A stretch of 64,000 nt of DNA from Hymenobacter pini (GCF_020421205.1 NZ_JAIZZH010000002.1:434001-498000); one strand, 5' to 3'; counted from the stretch's first letter, positions 1-8,865 are shown. Numbers and translations: made by a program. Notes: a model not told the origin generated them from the sequence alone.

Positions 1-13
1 GAAAAAAGGAAGC

Positions 14-184
14 TTAGTAGTTCACGTTGCTGCGCTGAGCCTCGCGGTAACCCTCCGGGCGGTGGCTACGCTTGTAGGCAGCATCAGCATTGGGGTCCTT
101 CTCCGCATCGGGAGCCTGTGAGCAGGACGACAGGAACAACGAAGCGCCAGCGGCGAACAGGAAGAGCAGACGAAGTTTTTTCAT
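14..184 (-). CDS. Small predicted lipoprotein (56 aa)
   Basis: A 56-residue protein with a lipoprotein signal: a basic start (MKKLRLL), a hydrophobic run and a lipobox LSSC near residue 20, then a short polar mature part ending RSNVNY. The ATG at 184 was chosen over longer in-frame starts because the signal peptide begins exactly there. A TACCTTTG box on the minus strand (189-196) lies 4 nt upstream, so the mRNA may be leaderless. The mature part has no recognisable domain. A small envelope lipoprotein is all that can be said. Confidence 0.65.
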   Translation of the reverse strand: MKKLRLLFLFAAGASLFLSSCSQAPDAEKDPNADAAYKRSHRPEGYREAQRSNVNY

Positions 185-188
185 AGCC

Positions 189-196
189 CAAAGGTA
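189..196 (-). promoter_or_regulatory. Bacteroidota -7 box (TACCTTTG) for the small lipoprotein
   Basis: The minus strand reads TACCTTTG, an exact match to the TAnnTTTG element used by the Bacteroidota primary sigma factor. It ends 4 nt before the ATG at 184. No TTTG -33 partner is visible at the usual spacing. Confidence 0.5.
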
Positions 197-941
197 CGCA
201 CCACGCCGAAACGGGGCAAGCACTTTGCTGGCAAGTCCACCGGCTGTAATTGGGTGGTTACTATCAGCCCAAGTTAACAATACTGCACCTCCGCCGCCTT
301 CCTGCCGAGAGTAATTATCAAGCAATCACTTGATAACATCTGTAACAGACTCATTATATAACCAGCACGCATATCATATACTTTACAATACTGCACACCC
401 GAGCACCTGCCATTGCTTACAGTGCACACGCATGATTATGTACTGCACACCCATGACCTTGGCTTCTCTGATTTTTGTGTCGCCGATTTATGCTTCTGGT
501 CAAGAACAGAAGTTCAATGCCGCTCTTAAGGCCAGCCCACGCTTATAATAAAAGCGATTTATTCAGCTGACAAATAAGTTAGCATTGAAGCCCTACTTCC
601 TGGTACTAATTTAATCACGTTGCAACCGAAATATTAAATCAATTAGATATAACAAAACCCTTTCTAAACTGCTATAAAGCCAAAATCAATAACTCTAATT
701 CACACTTCATGTCACTATCAACAATTACATGATTTACAACAACTTATATATCTATAACAACCTGTTTTATCAATTCGCTTAGTAAGAACCTGCATATCAC
801 GAAAACAATATGAACAGTGCTAATCCGCATTGCACAGCCATCAACCGATAGAAAACCTGTACTCAACCGCTGTACCAGGTTTTTAGCAGCCTGACAAATT
901 GTATTCCTTTAATCCACCAAGATTCGTACCGGGCCGGAAAT
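197..941. other. Gene-free AT-rich stretch
   Basis: About 745 bases with no plausible gene on either strand. Positions about 330-900 are strikingly AT-rich against the GC-rich rest of the window and are full of short A/T words. No IS ends, tRNA or obvious inverted repeats were seen. It may hold regulatory sequence or be a remnant of acquired DNA. Confidence 0.5.
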
Positions 942-1574
942 CTAGCGCCTTGCTGGGGAGGATGGCACCTCCGGCTGATAATCAGCGAATGTGCCGTCCT
1001 GGTAGAATATTACAATACGCCGGATTGTCTTTCCCGGTTCAGCTAATGCCTGTGCCCAATCGGCTCCAACTGGCTCATTAGCAGCCGCCTGCTCATTGGA
1101 TACTACGGTTGCTGATGGGACTACTGCGGCACGGAGTGGAGCTTCTGTTGGCTCAGAAGGAGAAGCTGCCACGGACACATCCGGAATAGAGCTTGGTTTG
1201 GCCTGACCAGCGCTTCGGATAGGCTCATCAAGCAAAGTATCCTTCGATTGCGCTACGGATGCCTGCAGGGGCTCTGTTTGTGGCTCTGGGGCTGGCTCTG
1301 CTACCGCAGGTTGCGTTTGGGCAACACGGCGCTTGGGCGTAGCAGCATCATGGATGGCCGGGCCTACTGATTTCATGGCACCAGTTCCATTCAACAGCCA
1401 AGTAGTAGAGACGTCGGGAAATGCGCTTAGGATCTTCTGCACCACTTCCAGGCTAGGCTTGTTCCGACCGCTCAGAATATGGCTGATAACAGGCCGAGAT
1501 ACCCCAATGGCATCGGCAAACTGCGTGGAGGAAAGCTGGCGGTCGGTCAGCAATTGGCGAATCCGATCAAGCAT
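942..1574 (-). CDS. XRE-family helix-turn-helix regulator with disordered Pro/Ala/Glu tail
   Basis: The N-terminal 65 residues form a Cro/C1 (XRE) helix-turn-helix: LSSTQFADAIGVS, then RPVISHILSGRNKPSLE, followed by a WLLNG motif typical of this family. Residues about 75-180 are low-complexity Ala/Pro/Glu/Ser. The C-terminus (IRRIVIFYQDGTF) is a compact beta-like end. I chose ATG 1574 over the TTG two codons earlier. A TACATTTG box and an overlapping imperfect palindrome (1589-1606) lie just upstream, which fits autorepression. Target genes are unknown; it stands alone in AT-rich surroundings. Confidence 0.75.
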   Translation of the reverse strand: MLDRIRQLLTDRQLSSTQFADAIGVSRPVISHILSGRNKPSLEVVQKILSAFPDVSTTWLLNGTGAMKSVGPAIHDAATPKRRVAQTQPAVAEPAPEPQTEPLQASVAQSKDTLLDEPIRSAGQAKPSSIPDVSVAASPSEPTEAPLRAAVVPSATVVSNEQAAANEPVGADWAQALAEPGKTIRRIVIFYQDGTFADYQPEVPSSPARR

Positions 1575-1588
1575 GAGCAAGTAAATAG

Positions 1589-1606
1589 GTACGTTTACAA
1601 ATGTAC
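1589..1606 (-). promoter_or_regulatory. Promoter -7 box with overlapping imperfect palindrome, candidate operator
   Basis: An 18-base imperfect palindrome (GTACGTTTACAAATGTAC) covers a minus-strand TACATTTG box (1598-1605) 23 nt before the XRE gene's ATG. A palindrome on top of the -7 box of a HTH gene is the usual layout of an autoregulatory operator; the function is inferred. Confidence 0.4.
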
Positions 1607-2007
1607 TTCAAATAACTAGGCCGTATCTATCCCAAATTCACTTGTTACATATGACAACCATTACCATCTTCTGTTTACATTTATAAAATTCTGCTTCATT
1701 GTCATTACTTTGTTTACACATGTTAATACAATTGTTATCTATTCACCCACTCCCATTCTCCTGCTAGAGCAAACGGGTTTCTTTAATCACCACTCTGCAG
1801 TGCCCGCAATTCTGCTTACCGTATACCTGAGCAGTTCACAAGTCCTCGATTGCCTACTTATAGTATGCGTATCCTCAGGTCACTATGTATAGATGGAATA
1901 GGCTGCCGCGTTATATGCATTGTGCTGGCTTCGCAACGCTGGCTTATACTGTGCTGAGCCAGCACAAGCTGCCGCTTCCCCAAGCTTCTGTAATGCCTGT
2001 GTAAACG
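1607..2007. other. Gene-free region upstream of the XRE gene
   Basis: About 400 bases without a supported gene. The first part (to about 1740) is AT-rich with repeated GTTTACA-like words (near 1672 and 1712) and a near-palindrome TTGTTACATATGACAA around 1643-1658; these may be further regulator sites. The rest shows nothing recognisable. Confidence 0.4.
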
Positions 2008-2047
2008 AACAGTCCCCACCCCGGCACATGCCAGAGTGGGGACTGTT
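2008..2047. terminator. Intrinsic terminator downstream of the L,D-transpeptidase
   Basis: Perfect 12-bp inverted repeat AACAGTCCCCAC (2008-2019) with GTGGGGACTGTT (2036-2047), placed 35 bases after the minus-strand stop at 2083. Confidence 0.7.
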
Positions 2048-2082
2048 TAGCAACCGAGAACAGCTAGAAGCCGCAGGAAAGT

Positions 2083-3867
2083 TTAGTTGAAATACTCTTT
2101 TGCCAGCGCTTTATCGTGGCCGTAAATGTCGTCCCGGAAATGCACCTTGCCGGCTTCATCTACCCAGGTAGTGAAGTACACAAGGTAAACCGGAAGCTTT
2201 TCGGGGAGAGTCACGTACTTCTCGCGGCGGCCCGCAATGGTATCCAGGATGGCCGTCCGGTCCCAGCCGGGCTTGTCGCGGAGCAGGTACTCGGCCAGTT
2301 TGATGGGCTCGGCCACCCGCACGCAACCGTGGCTGAAGCCGCGCTTGGCCTGGCTGAACAGCTCGTCGTGGGGGGTGTCGTGCAGGTAAATATCGTTGGA
2401 GTTGGGGAAGATAAACTTCACGTCGCCGAGGTCGTTCTTAGGACCGGGGCGGCGGCGCAGGGTGTACTTCCACGTCTTTTCCGTGAGGTTTACCCAGTCA
2501 ATGGTGGAGGGGTCAATGGGTGTCGCCTTGGCGCCCCACCCTTTCACCACCTCCATATCCAGCCGGTCGAGGGTGCCTTGGGGGTCGGCGGCCAGCTTCG
2601 AGCGAAGCTCTTTATCGATGATGCTATAGGGCACGTTCCAGTAAGGAGCCAGCACCACGAACTCCATTTTGTCGCTGAAAACGGGAGTTGCGTTCAGCGT
2701 TTTGCCCACAATAACCGGCATCGTGAAGGCCTCTTTGCCCTCCTCTACCACGTGCAGAGTGTACTCGGGAATGTTCACCAACAGGTAATCGGGCTCAAAC
2801 TTTTTCGGAATCCAGCGCCACCGTTCCATGTTCAGCATAATCTGATCGATGCGCTGATTCACCGGAATATTGAGCAGGCGCAGAGTTTCGCCAGCCACAA
2901 CGCCGTCGGGTTTCAGGCCATTATCAACCTGAAATTCCTTCACGGCTGCTACCAGTTCAGCATCGTATTTCTCGGCCGCTGGTGCGTTGGGAGCTGTGGT
3001 CTGACCCGTTTTATTAGATACCGCCACGGCCGGAGTAGTGGTGGTAGAAGCAGTAGCGGAGGCAGTCGATGCGGCCGCGTCTTTACCGAGCAACCGCTGG
3101 CGCAAAGTAGCCACGGCCGGTGAGGCGGCACCAGGTTTCAGGCGCGTACCAGCGGGCAGCGTCGGCCACCCGCCGTTGCGCTGGATGGCGCGGTAGTCGG
3201 CCAAGGCTTTGCGCAGCCGGTCGTACTCGGGGTGCAGCGGTTCAAAATCATAGTAGCCGTAGGTACTCTCCCGCTCCTTCAGGATGGTCATGAGCGCCTT
3301 GTGCAGCTTGATTTTGTTGCGCTTAACGTTCCAGTCAATAGATTTTACCGCTCGGGGGTCAACCGTACCGCGGTAAAAATCAGACGCATAGTTGAAATAC
3401 GTGCCCGACAGGGCCACATCGATTTCCTTTTCCAGCGCATTGCGGCGGGTAGAGTCGCCCTGAGCCGCCTCTAGGTCACTGAAAAGCTTATCGAAGTTTT
3501 TGGTTTTGTATTCTTTAGGATCCAGGCCTTCGTCGGCGGCTTTGTTGATAACGCCGAGCATTGTTTTGGCCTGCGGTACCAGCTCGTGGTTGCGGAACCA
3601 GCCGAGGCGGAAGTCCCGCTCCCGGTAAAACTTCTTGGCCCACTCAATCTGGTCTTTGAATTTGGGCTCGGCCGTCATGTACTTTACAATGTACACGCTG
3701 TCGAGCTTGGGCTGCGCGCCGCCGGCTTTGGTGATGCCGCCGGGCAACGCCTCTTTCAACTGGGCTTTCTGATCCTGGCTGCACGACACCACGGAGGTGC
3801 ACAGCAGCAGGCCCAGCAGCCAGCAGCAAAAGGTGGTGAAAAATGAAGGGCGGTGGAATGCAGACAT
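2083..3867 (-). CDS. L,D-transpeptidase, YcbB/LdtD-like lipoprotein
   Basis: This 594-aa protein is predicted to form 3-3 peptidoglycan cross-links. It has an N-terminal hydrophobic segment ending in a lipobox (SVVSC, Cys29), an N-terminal scaffold domain, a peptidoglycan-binding helical region (about 245-335) and a C-terminal YkuD catalytic domain with the SHGCVRV motif at 512-518 (catalytic Cys515) and an upstream HDTPH (496-500). The peptidoglycan-binding part is split by a Ser/Thr/Ala low-complexity insert (about 262-298). Domain order and size match the YcbB branch rather than short ErfK enzymes. It is monocistronic and divergent from the aminopeptidase gene. Confidence 0.9.
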   Translation of the reverse strand: MSAFHRPSFFTTFCCWLLGLLLCTSVVSCSQDQKAQLKEALPGGITKAGGAQPKLDSVYIVKYMTAEPKFKDQIEWAKKFYRERDFRLGWFRNHELVPQAKTMLGVINKAADEGLDPKEYKTKNFDKLFSDLEAAQGDSTRRNALEKEIDVALSGTYFNYASDFYRGTVDPRAVKSIDWNVKRNKIKLHKALMTILKERESTYGYYDFEPLHPEYDRLRKALADYRAIQRNGGWPTLPAGTRLKPGAASPAVATLRQRLLGKDAAASTASATASTTTTPAVAVSNKTGQTTAPNAPAAEKYDAELVAAVKEFQVDNGLKPDGVVAGETLRLLNIPVNQRIDQIMLNMERWRWIPKKFEPDYLLVNIPEYTLHVVEEGKEAFTMPVIVGKTLNATPVFSDKMEFVVLAPYWNVPYSIIDKELRSKLAADPQGTLDRLDMEVVKGWGAKATPIDPSTIDWVNLTEKTWKYTLRRRPGPKNDLGDVKFIFPNSNDIYLHDTPHDELFSQAKRGFSHGCVRVAEPIKLAEYLLRDKPGWDRTAILDTIAGRREKYVTLPEKLPVYLVYFTTWVDEAGKVHFRDDIYGHDKALAKEYFN

Positions 3868-4128
3868 AGGGGAATGAAGAGCGAGAATCAGTAATGAAAA
3901 CTTCTCTGCTACGAGTTACCCAACGGCAGCTCAGAGCAGACAAGGCGTTGTACTGAATTCGGCACAGTGGAGTTGCCCACCGCGCCGTCTCCGGCTCATT
4001 GCGCAAGTTAGGCGTTTGGCTGCACCTTTGGATATCTGTTGGCAGTACTTTTCTCGTACAGCCAAGCTTTCCGTTGCGCATCAAGCAGCCCTGCCCGGCG
4101 GGCAGCCGTCGTTTTCCTTTCCGCTCAT

Positions 4129-5931
4129 ATGCCCCATTCTGTTCTTACCACCGACCCGCACAGTCACGCCCGCCCTGCCGAGGTAAGCGTGCATCACCTC
4201 CAGTTGGAGTTAACCGTTGACTTTGCCGCCCGGGTACTGCGCGGCGCGGCTACCTGGCAGCTCACCCGCTCGGGCACTAAAGCCACCGAGCTCCTGCTTG
4301 ACACCCGCGACCTGCACATTGAAGCGGTTACGCTGAACGGTGGGCCCGAGCAAGTAGCCTTTGAACAGGAAGCTGCCGATGTCGTGCTGGGCCAGGCGCT
4401 ACGCATCCCGCTCCGCCCCGACACCACGGCCGTTACCATCCGGTACCAGACCAGCCCGCAGGCGGCGGCGCTGCAGTGGCTCAGCCCCGAGCAAACGGCC
4501 GGCCGCCAACAACCCTTCCTGTTCACCCAGTCGCAAGCCATCCTAGCCCGTACCTGGCTGCCGTGTCAGGACTCGCCGGGAGTGCGCTTCACGTATGAGG
4601 CCCAGGTGCAGGTGCCGCCGCACCTGCTGGCCCTGATGAGCGCCGAGAACCCGCAGCAGCGTACCACCGACGGGCGCTACCATTTCCGGATGCAGCAGCC
4701 TATTCCGGCCTACCTGATGGCTCTGGCCGTGGGTGACGTGGAGTTCCGCCCCCTGAGTCCGCGCACCGGCGTGTACGCCGAGCCTGCTACCCTGCCGGTA
4801 GCGGCCAGCGAGTTTGAGGACCTGGAAAACATGGTGACTGCCGCCGAGGACCTCTACGGCCCTTACCGCTGGGAGCGGTACGATTTGCTGGTGCTGCCTC
4901 CTTCCTTCCCCTTCGGCGGCATGGAGAATCCGCGGTTAACGTTTGTAACGCCCACCATTCTGGCCGGCGACCGGAGCCTGACCAGCCTGGTGGCTCACGA
5001 GCTGGCCCACTCCTGGAGCGGCAACCTGGTAACTAACGCCACCTGGAACGATTTCTGGCTGAACGAGGGCTTCACGGTGTATTTTGAGCGCCGCATTATG
5101 GAGCAGCTCTACGGCCAGCCCTACGCCGACATGCTGCAGGTGCTGGGCCACACCTCCCTGCAACACACCGTGCTGGAGCTGGGCCCCTCTAGCCCTGATA
5201 CCCACCTGCACCTCAACCTGGCCGGCCGTGACCCGGACGAGGGCCTCAACGATATTGCCTACGAGAAAGGCGACTATCTGCTCCTGACCCTGGAGCACCT
5301 GGTGGACCGCCCCGCCCTCGACACCTTTATAAAGGAGTATTTCGCGCGGCACAGTTTTCAGAGTATGGACACGGCTTCCTTCGTAGCTTACCTGCGCCGG
5401 GAGCTGCTGGACAAGTACCCGGGGCTGGAGCAGCAACTTCATCTGGAAGCCTGGGTGTATGGCCCGGGCATTCCGGAAGGCGCGCCGGCCGTGGCCTCCG
5501 AGCGGTTTGCGGCCGTGGAGGCCGCACTGCGTGCCTGGCAGCAGGGCGCTACCGCCGCAGAGCTGGACACGCAGGGCTGGAGCAGCCACGAGTGGGTGCA
5601 CTTTCTGCACGGCTTACCGCGGGAGGTATCATCGGCCCAGCTCGCAGAGCTGGATGACGCTTTTCATTTTACCAGCTCCGGCAACTCCGAAATTCTGGCA
5701 GCCTGGTTTCCGCACACCATTGCGGCGGAGTATGCCCCGGCCCACGATGCCCTGCGCCAGTTCCTGACGCGGGTGGGCCGACGCAAATTTCTCACGCCGC
5801 TGTACCGGGCCCTGCTGGCCACCCCCGGCGGCACCGAGCGGGCCCGGCAGCTATACGCTCAGGCCCGGCCCAACTACCACGCCGTGGCTACCAGCACGCT
5901 GGATGCGCTGGTGGGTAACCCATCTATTTGA
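4129..5931 (+). CDS. M1 family metallo-aminopeptidase, leukotriene A4 hydrolase-like
   Basis: A 600-aa zinc aminopeptidase. The exopeptidase motif GGMEN is at 263-267 and the zinc motif HELAH at 290-294, with the third ligand Glu313 in NEG, the canonical HEXXH-x18-E spacing. The C-terminal about 140 residues (from about 465) match the alpha-helical domain of the leukotriene A4 hydrolase branch of M1 rather than aminopeptidase N. ATG 4129 was chosen because the conserved N-terminal beta domain follows soon after and no signal peptide precedes it, suggesting a cytoplasmic enzyme (an upstream in-frame start at 4039 would add 30 poorly conserved residues). Likely role: N-terminal amino acid release from peptides. 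Confidence 0.93.
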   Translation: MPHSVLTTDPHSHARPAEVSVHHLQLELTVDFAARVLRGAATWQLTRSGTKATELLLDTRDLHIEAVTLNGGPEQVAFEQEAADVVLGQALRIPLRPDTTAVTIRYQTSPQAAALQWLSPEQTAGRQQPFLFTQSQAILARTWLPCQDSPGVRFTYEAQVQVPPHLLALMSAENPQQRTTDGRYHFRMQQPIPAYLMALAVGDVEFRPLSPRTGVYAEPATLPVAASEFEDLENMVTAAEDLYGPYRWERYDLLVLPPSFPFGGMENPRLTFVTPTILAGDRSLTSLVAHELAHSWSGNLVTNATWNDFWLNEGFTVYFERRIMEQLYGQPYADMLQVLGHTSLQHTVLELGPSSPDTHLHLNLAGRDPDEGLNDIAYEKGDYLLLTLEHLVDRPALDTFIKEYFARHSFQSMDTASFVAYLRRELLDKYPGLEQQLHLEAWVYGPGIPEGAPAVASERFAAVEAALRAWQQGATAAELDTQGWSSHEWVHFLHGLPREVSSAQLAELDDAFHFTSSGNSEILAAWFPHTIAAEYAPAHDALRQFLTRVGRRKFLTPLYRALLATPGGTERARQLYAQARPNYHAVATSTLDALVGNPSI

Positions 5932-6085
5932 ATGTATGTGGCGCCCGGTGGTGCCATGTTCCACTTTGGCGTAAGCTCCACTTTTCCGTATACTCGGTAG
6001 CACGTGGCCCGAAGCTTGCTTGCCACTTTTCCCGGGAGTTGGCTTCTTGTTGCTCCTGTTTGTTTTGCTAAAGCTGAATTCGACC

Positions 6086-7024
6086 TTGAAAAATCAAAAA
6101 CCGCTCGGTAAGCTCATTGCCATTGGAGGCAACGAGGACAAGGGCACCTACCCCAATCCCCGCACCAAGAAGAAATACTACCTCAACTTTTTCGAGCTCG
6201 GTATTCTGAAGCGGGTGGTATTGGAGTCGGGCAAGGAAGACCCGCAAATTGAAGTTATTACCACAGCTTCCATGATTCCGGAGGAAGTGGCCCGTGTGTA
6301 TTTGTCCTCGTTCACGATGCTGAACTGCAACAACGTGAACATTATGGATATCCGCACCCGCGAAGATGCCTTGCAGCGGCAGTACGTAGAGCGCCTGCGC
6401 CGGGCCGACATTGTGATGTTCTCGGGGGGCAATCAGTCGCGCCTCACCGAAATGTTCGATGACACTGACTTTCTGGCTACCCTGAAAAAGCGGTACTACG
6501 AAACGCCCAACTTCATTATTGCGGGCACCTCGGCCGGAGCCGTGGCCATGTCGAAAACCATGATAAAGGGCGGCAGCGTGCCGGATGCCCTGATGAAAGG
6601 CGCGGTAAAGATGGGCAGCGGCCTGGGCTTCCTGGATAACGTGGTTATCGACTCCCACTTTGTGAAGCGCGGCCGCTTTGGCCGTCTGCTAGAGGCCGTA
6701 GCGCTGCACCCCAAACTCATCGGCATTGGTCTGGGTGAGGACACGGGCGTGCTCATCACCGAGGGCAACCAGCTGGAGGCCATCGGCTCCAACCTGGTTA
6801 TTATCATGGATGGGCACAAGCTGGAGCATAACAACGCCGCCGCTGCCAAAAAGGGTGAAGCCATTTCCATTGAAAACATGCTGCTGCACGTGCTGGTGAA
6901 GGGCAACCTCTACGACGTAACGGAGCGGGAATTCTACCCCGACCTAAAGCTGCGTCAGCAGGCCGCCGAGTCGGAGCGGCTCACGGCCGGCAAACCTGCC
7001 AATGCTCCGGCACCTGCCGGATAA
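6086..7024 (+). CDS. cphB: Cyanophycinase (peptidase family S51)
   Basis: Matches the S51 serine peptidase family that cuts cyanophycin (multi-L-arginyl-poly-L-aspartate) to beta-Asp-Arg dipeptides. The fold starts with GKLIAIGGNEDKG, and the nucleophile elbow GTSAGA carries Ser149 (counted from TTG 6086). Later signatures include SHFVKRGRFGRL and GLGEDTG. The start is uncertain: there is no ATG before the conserved core, TTG 6086 gives a cytoplasmic protein, while TTG 6020 would add a hydrophobic leader. A convergent isoaspartyl peptidase gene lies 190 bases downstream, giving both steps of cyanophycin breakdown; no cyanophycin synthetase is in the window. A strong terminator follows. Confidence 0.88.
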   Translation: MKNQKPLGKLIAIGGNEDKGTYPNPRTKKKYYLNFFELGILKRVVLESGKEDPQIEVITTASMIPEEVARVYLSSFTMLNCNNVNIMDIRTREDALQRQYVERLRRADIVMFSGGNQSRLTEMFDDTDFLATLKKRYYETPNFIIAGTSAGAVAMSKTMIKGGSVPDALMKGAVKMGSGLGFLDNVVIDSHFVKRGRFGRLLEAVALHPKLIGIGLGEDTGVLITEGNQLEAIGSNLVIIMDGHKLEHNNAAAAKKGEAISIENMLLHVLVKGNLYDVTEREFYPDLKLRQQAAESERLTAGKPANAPAPAG

Positions 7025-7042
7025 GCAATGTAACCAAATGTA

Positions 7043-7079
7043 CAAAAAGCCCTTATTCAAGCTGAATAAGGGCTTTTTG
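7043..7079 (+). terminator. Strong intrinsic terminator after cyanophycinase
   Basis: Perfect 17-bp stem (left arm 7043-7059, right arm 7063-7079) with a 3-base loop, A-rich at the left base and ending in a T run (GGGCTTTTTG). Confidence 0.9.
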
Positions 7080-7143
7080 CATTTATCCAAATGCTACATA
7101 ACCCGTGATGAGTGCCAGCAGCTATTAGCCGTGACCACTCCTT

Positions 7144-7185
7144 ATATATATAGCCACCAAAAAGATATATATAGCCACCAAAAAG
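7144..7185. repeat. Two-copy 21-bp tandem repeat
   Basis: Two exact adjacent copies of a 21-base unit starting ATATATATAGCCACC (7144-7164 and 7165-7185), between the convergent cyanophycinase and isoaspartyl peptidase genes. Confidence 0.85.
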
Positions 7186-7215
7186 CTGTGTCGGCCACAA
7201 CTCCGTAATCAGGGC

Positions 7216-8220
7216 TCAACCTTTGTAGATGGCAACCCAAGGCTTATCCTCAGCGGAGGTTTGCCAAGCCCGGTACATGCCTTCAGAGTTGAAGGGCAGA
7301 GCCACGTTGCCCAGTGCATCCACGGCTACCAGGCCGCCCTCCCCGCCTACGGGAGCCAGCTTGTCGTGCACCACAATGCGGCTGGCTTCGGCCAGGCTCA
7401 GCCCCCGGTACTCCATCAGGCAGCTGATATCATGGGCTACCACGGCCCGCAGGAAAAACTCCCCGTGCCCGGTGCAGCTGATGGCGCAGGTGCGGTTGTC
7501 GGCGAAGGTGCCGCTGCCGATGATGGGCGAGTCGCCGATGCGGGAGAACTGCTTGTTGGTCATGCCGCCGGTGCTGGTGGCGGCGGCCAGGTTGCCGTGC
7601 TGGTCGAGGGCTACAGCGCCCACGGTGCCCATTTTTTTCTTCGGGTCCTCGTGGGTAGGGTTGGAAAAAGCGGCCGGCTCGGCCACGGGGGCAGCCGTTT
7701 CGGGGTGTAGGGTTTCGGAGTGGTCGAGGCGCATACGACCTTCCTGCAAGGCTTCCTGAAGCTGGTCGTAGCGCTGCTGGGTGAAAAAATACTCCTGAGG
7801 TTGGGTGGGCAGGCCGTGCAGGCGGGCCAGCTCATCGGCCCCGGGCCAGGCCAGCAGCACGTGCTCGGTTTTCTCCATTACCAGGCGGGCCGCCCGAATG
7901 GGGTTCTGCACGGTGCGGGCTCCGGCCACCGCGCCGGCGGCGCGGTTACGACCGTCCATAATGGCGGCGTCCATTTCGTGGTGGCCGTCGTGGGTGAACA
8001 CCGCGCCCCGGCCGGCATTGAATAAAGGGCAGTCTTCGAGGCTGCGCACGGCCTGCTCCACAGCATCCAGCGCGGCCCCACCCTGCCGAAGCACCGCATA
8101 CCCGGTTTCCAGGGCAGCTTGCAGGGCCTGGCGGTAGGCGTGTTCTTTTTCGGGTGTCATCAGGGCGGGCGAAATGGTGCCGGCCCCGCCGTGCAGGGCC
8201 AGAGCGAAGGGAGCACTCAT
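7216..8220 (-). CDS. iaaA: Isoaspartyl peptidase / plant-type L-asparaginase (Ntn hydrolase)
   Basis: A 334-aa member of the Thr-dependent asparaginase-2 family, which self-cleaves before the nucleophile Thr. The N-terminus has LHGGAGT, and the autocleavage site is GTVGAVA with Thr199 as the new N-terminal nucleophile. Downstream are STGGMTNK and GDSPIIGSG, typical of the small subunit. These enzymes hydrolyse beta-aspartyl dipeptides, including the beta-Asp-Arg product of cyanophycinase, and the gene is tail-to-tail with a cyanophycinase gene. ATG 8220 was chosen because the conserved LALHGGAG core begins at residue 7; an earlier in-frame start would add 9 non-conserved residues. Confidence 0.92.
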   Translation of the reverse strand: MSAPFALALHGGAGTISPALMTPEKEHAYRQALQAALETGYAVLRQGGAALDAVEQAVRSLEDCPLFNAGRGAVFTHDGHHEMDAAIMDGRNRAAGAVAGARTVQNPIRAARLVMEKTEHVLLAWPGADELARLHGLPTQPQEYFFTQQRYDQLQEALQEGRMRLDHSETLHPETAAPVAEPAAFSNPTHEDPKKKMGTVGAVALDQHGNLAAATSTGGMTNKQFSRIGDSPIIGSGTFADNRTCAISCTGHGEFFLRAVVAHDISCLMEYRGLSLAEASRIVVHDKLAPVGGEGGLVAVDALGNVALPFNSEGMYRAWQTSAEDKPWVAIYKG

Positions 8221-8323
8221 GGGCAAAAAAAGTTGATGGGTGAGCAAAAACGCAAGGTAAAGGTAGTCAGGCTATGGGCCCGAAATGGCCTTACGCGACA
8301 GGAACGAACCGCGTTTTTTTTCG

Positions 8324-8331
8324 TAGGTTTG
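8324..8331 (+). promoter_or_regulatory. -7 box (TAGGTTTG) for the DUF3127 gene
   Basis: Exact TAnnTTTG match, 37 nt before the ATG at 8369; no clear -33 TTTG partner. Confidence 0.4.
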
Positions 8332-8368
8332 GTTTACTGTTTTCAACTCCCCAACATATTTCATTCCT

Positions 8369-8788
8369 ATGGCTTACGAAGCTACCGGCCGCCTGCACGA
8401 AATTTTCGACGAACAGCAGGTGAGCGAAAAATTCCGCAAGCGCGAGTTCGTGCTGGAGGTCGTAGACGGCCAGTATCCCGAGCATATCAAGTTCCAACTG
8501 GTACAGGACAAAACCGCCCTCATCGACTCCTACAAAATTGGGGACGAGGTGAAGGTTTCCTTTAACCTGCGTGGCCGCGGGTTCAACAAGAACGGCCAGA
8601 TGCTGTACTTCACCAACCTGGAGGCATGGCGCATTGAGTCGGCCGCTGGTGGTGCTTCGGCTCCCCAGGGTGGTGGCTACCAGCAGCAGGCTCCCCGCGC
8701 CGCTGCTCCCGCTCAGAACTCCAACCCCAACCTGCGCGCTTCGGCCGCTCCCATTGCTTCGGACGACGACAACGACCTGCCCTTCTAA
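8369..8788 (+). CDS. DUF3127 protein with SSB-like acidic tail
   Basis: A 139-aa protein. Residues 1-95 match DUF3127, a Bacteroidota family predicted to adopt an OB-like fold (YEATGRL..., KFRKREFVLEV, EVKVSFNLRGRGF). Then comes a flexible Gly/Gln/Ala/Pro linker and an acidic tip DDDNDLPF, which resembles the conserved C-terminal DDDIPF tip of single-stranded DNA-binding protein SSB that recruits repair and replication partners. It is monocistronic with a strong terminator. A nucleic-acid role is inferred from fold and tail; the family has no established function that I know of. Confidence 0.85.
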   Translation: MAYEATGRLHEIFDEQQVSEKFRKREFVLEVVDGQYPEHIKFQLVQDKTALIDSYKIGDEVKVSFNLRGRGFNKNGQMLYFTNLEAWRIESAAGGASAPQGGGYQQQAPRAAAPAQNSNPNLRASAAPIASDDDNDLPF

Positions 8789-8831
8789 AGTGGGTCTCTA
8801 GCCGCACAACGACTGCCTGATTCGTTTTTTT

Positions 8832-8865
8832 AAAAGCCGCTTCTGAAATTCAGAAGCGGCTTTTT
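8832..8865 (+). terminator. Intrinsic terminator after the DUF3127 gene
   Basis: Perfect 15-bp stem (8832-8846 / 8850-8864), loop AAT, followed by T; symmetric, so it can work in both directions. Confidence 0.88.

Noticed and set aside
7144..7185. Tandem 21-mers as a CRISPR seed
   Set aside because: Only two adjacent copies without spacers.
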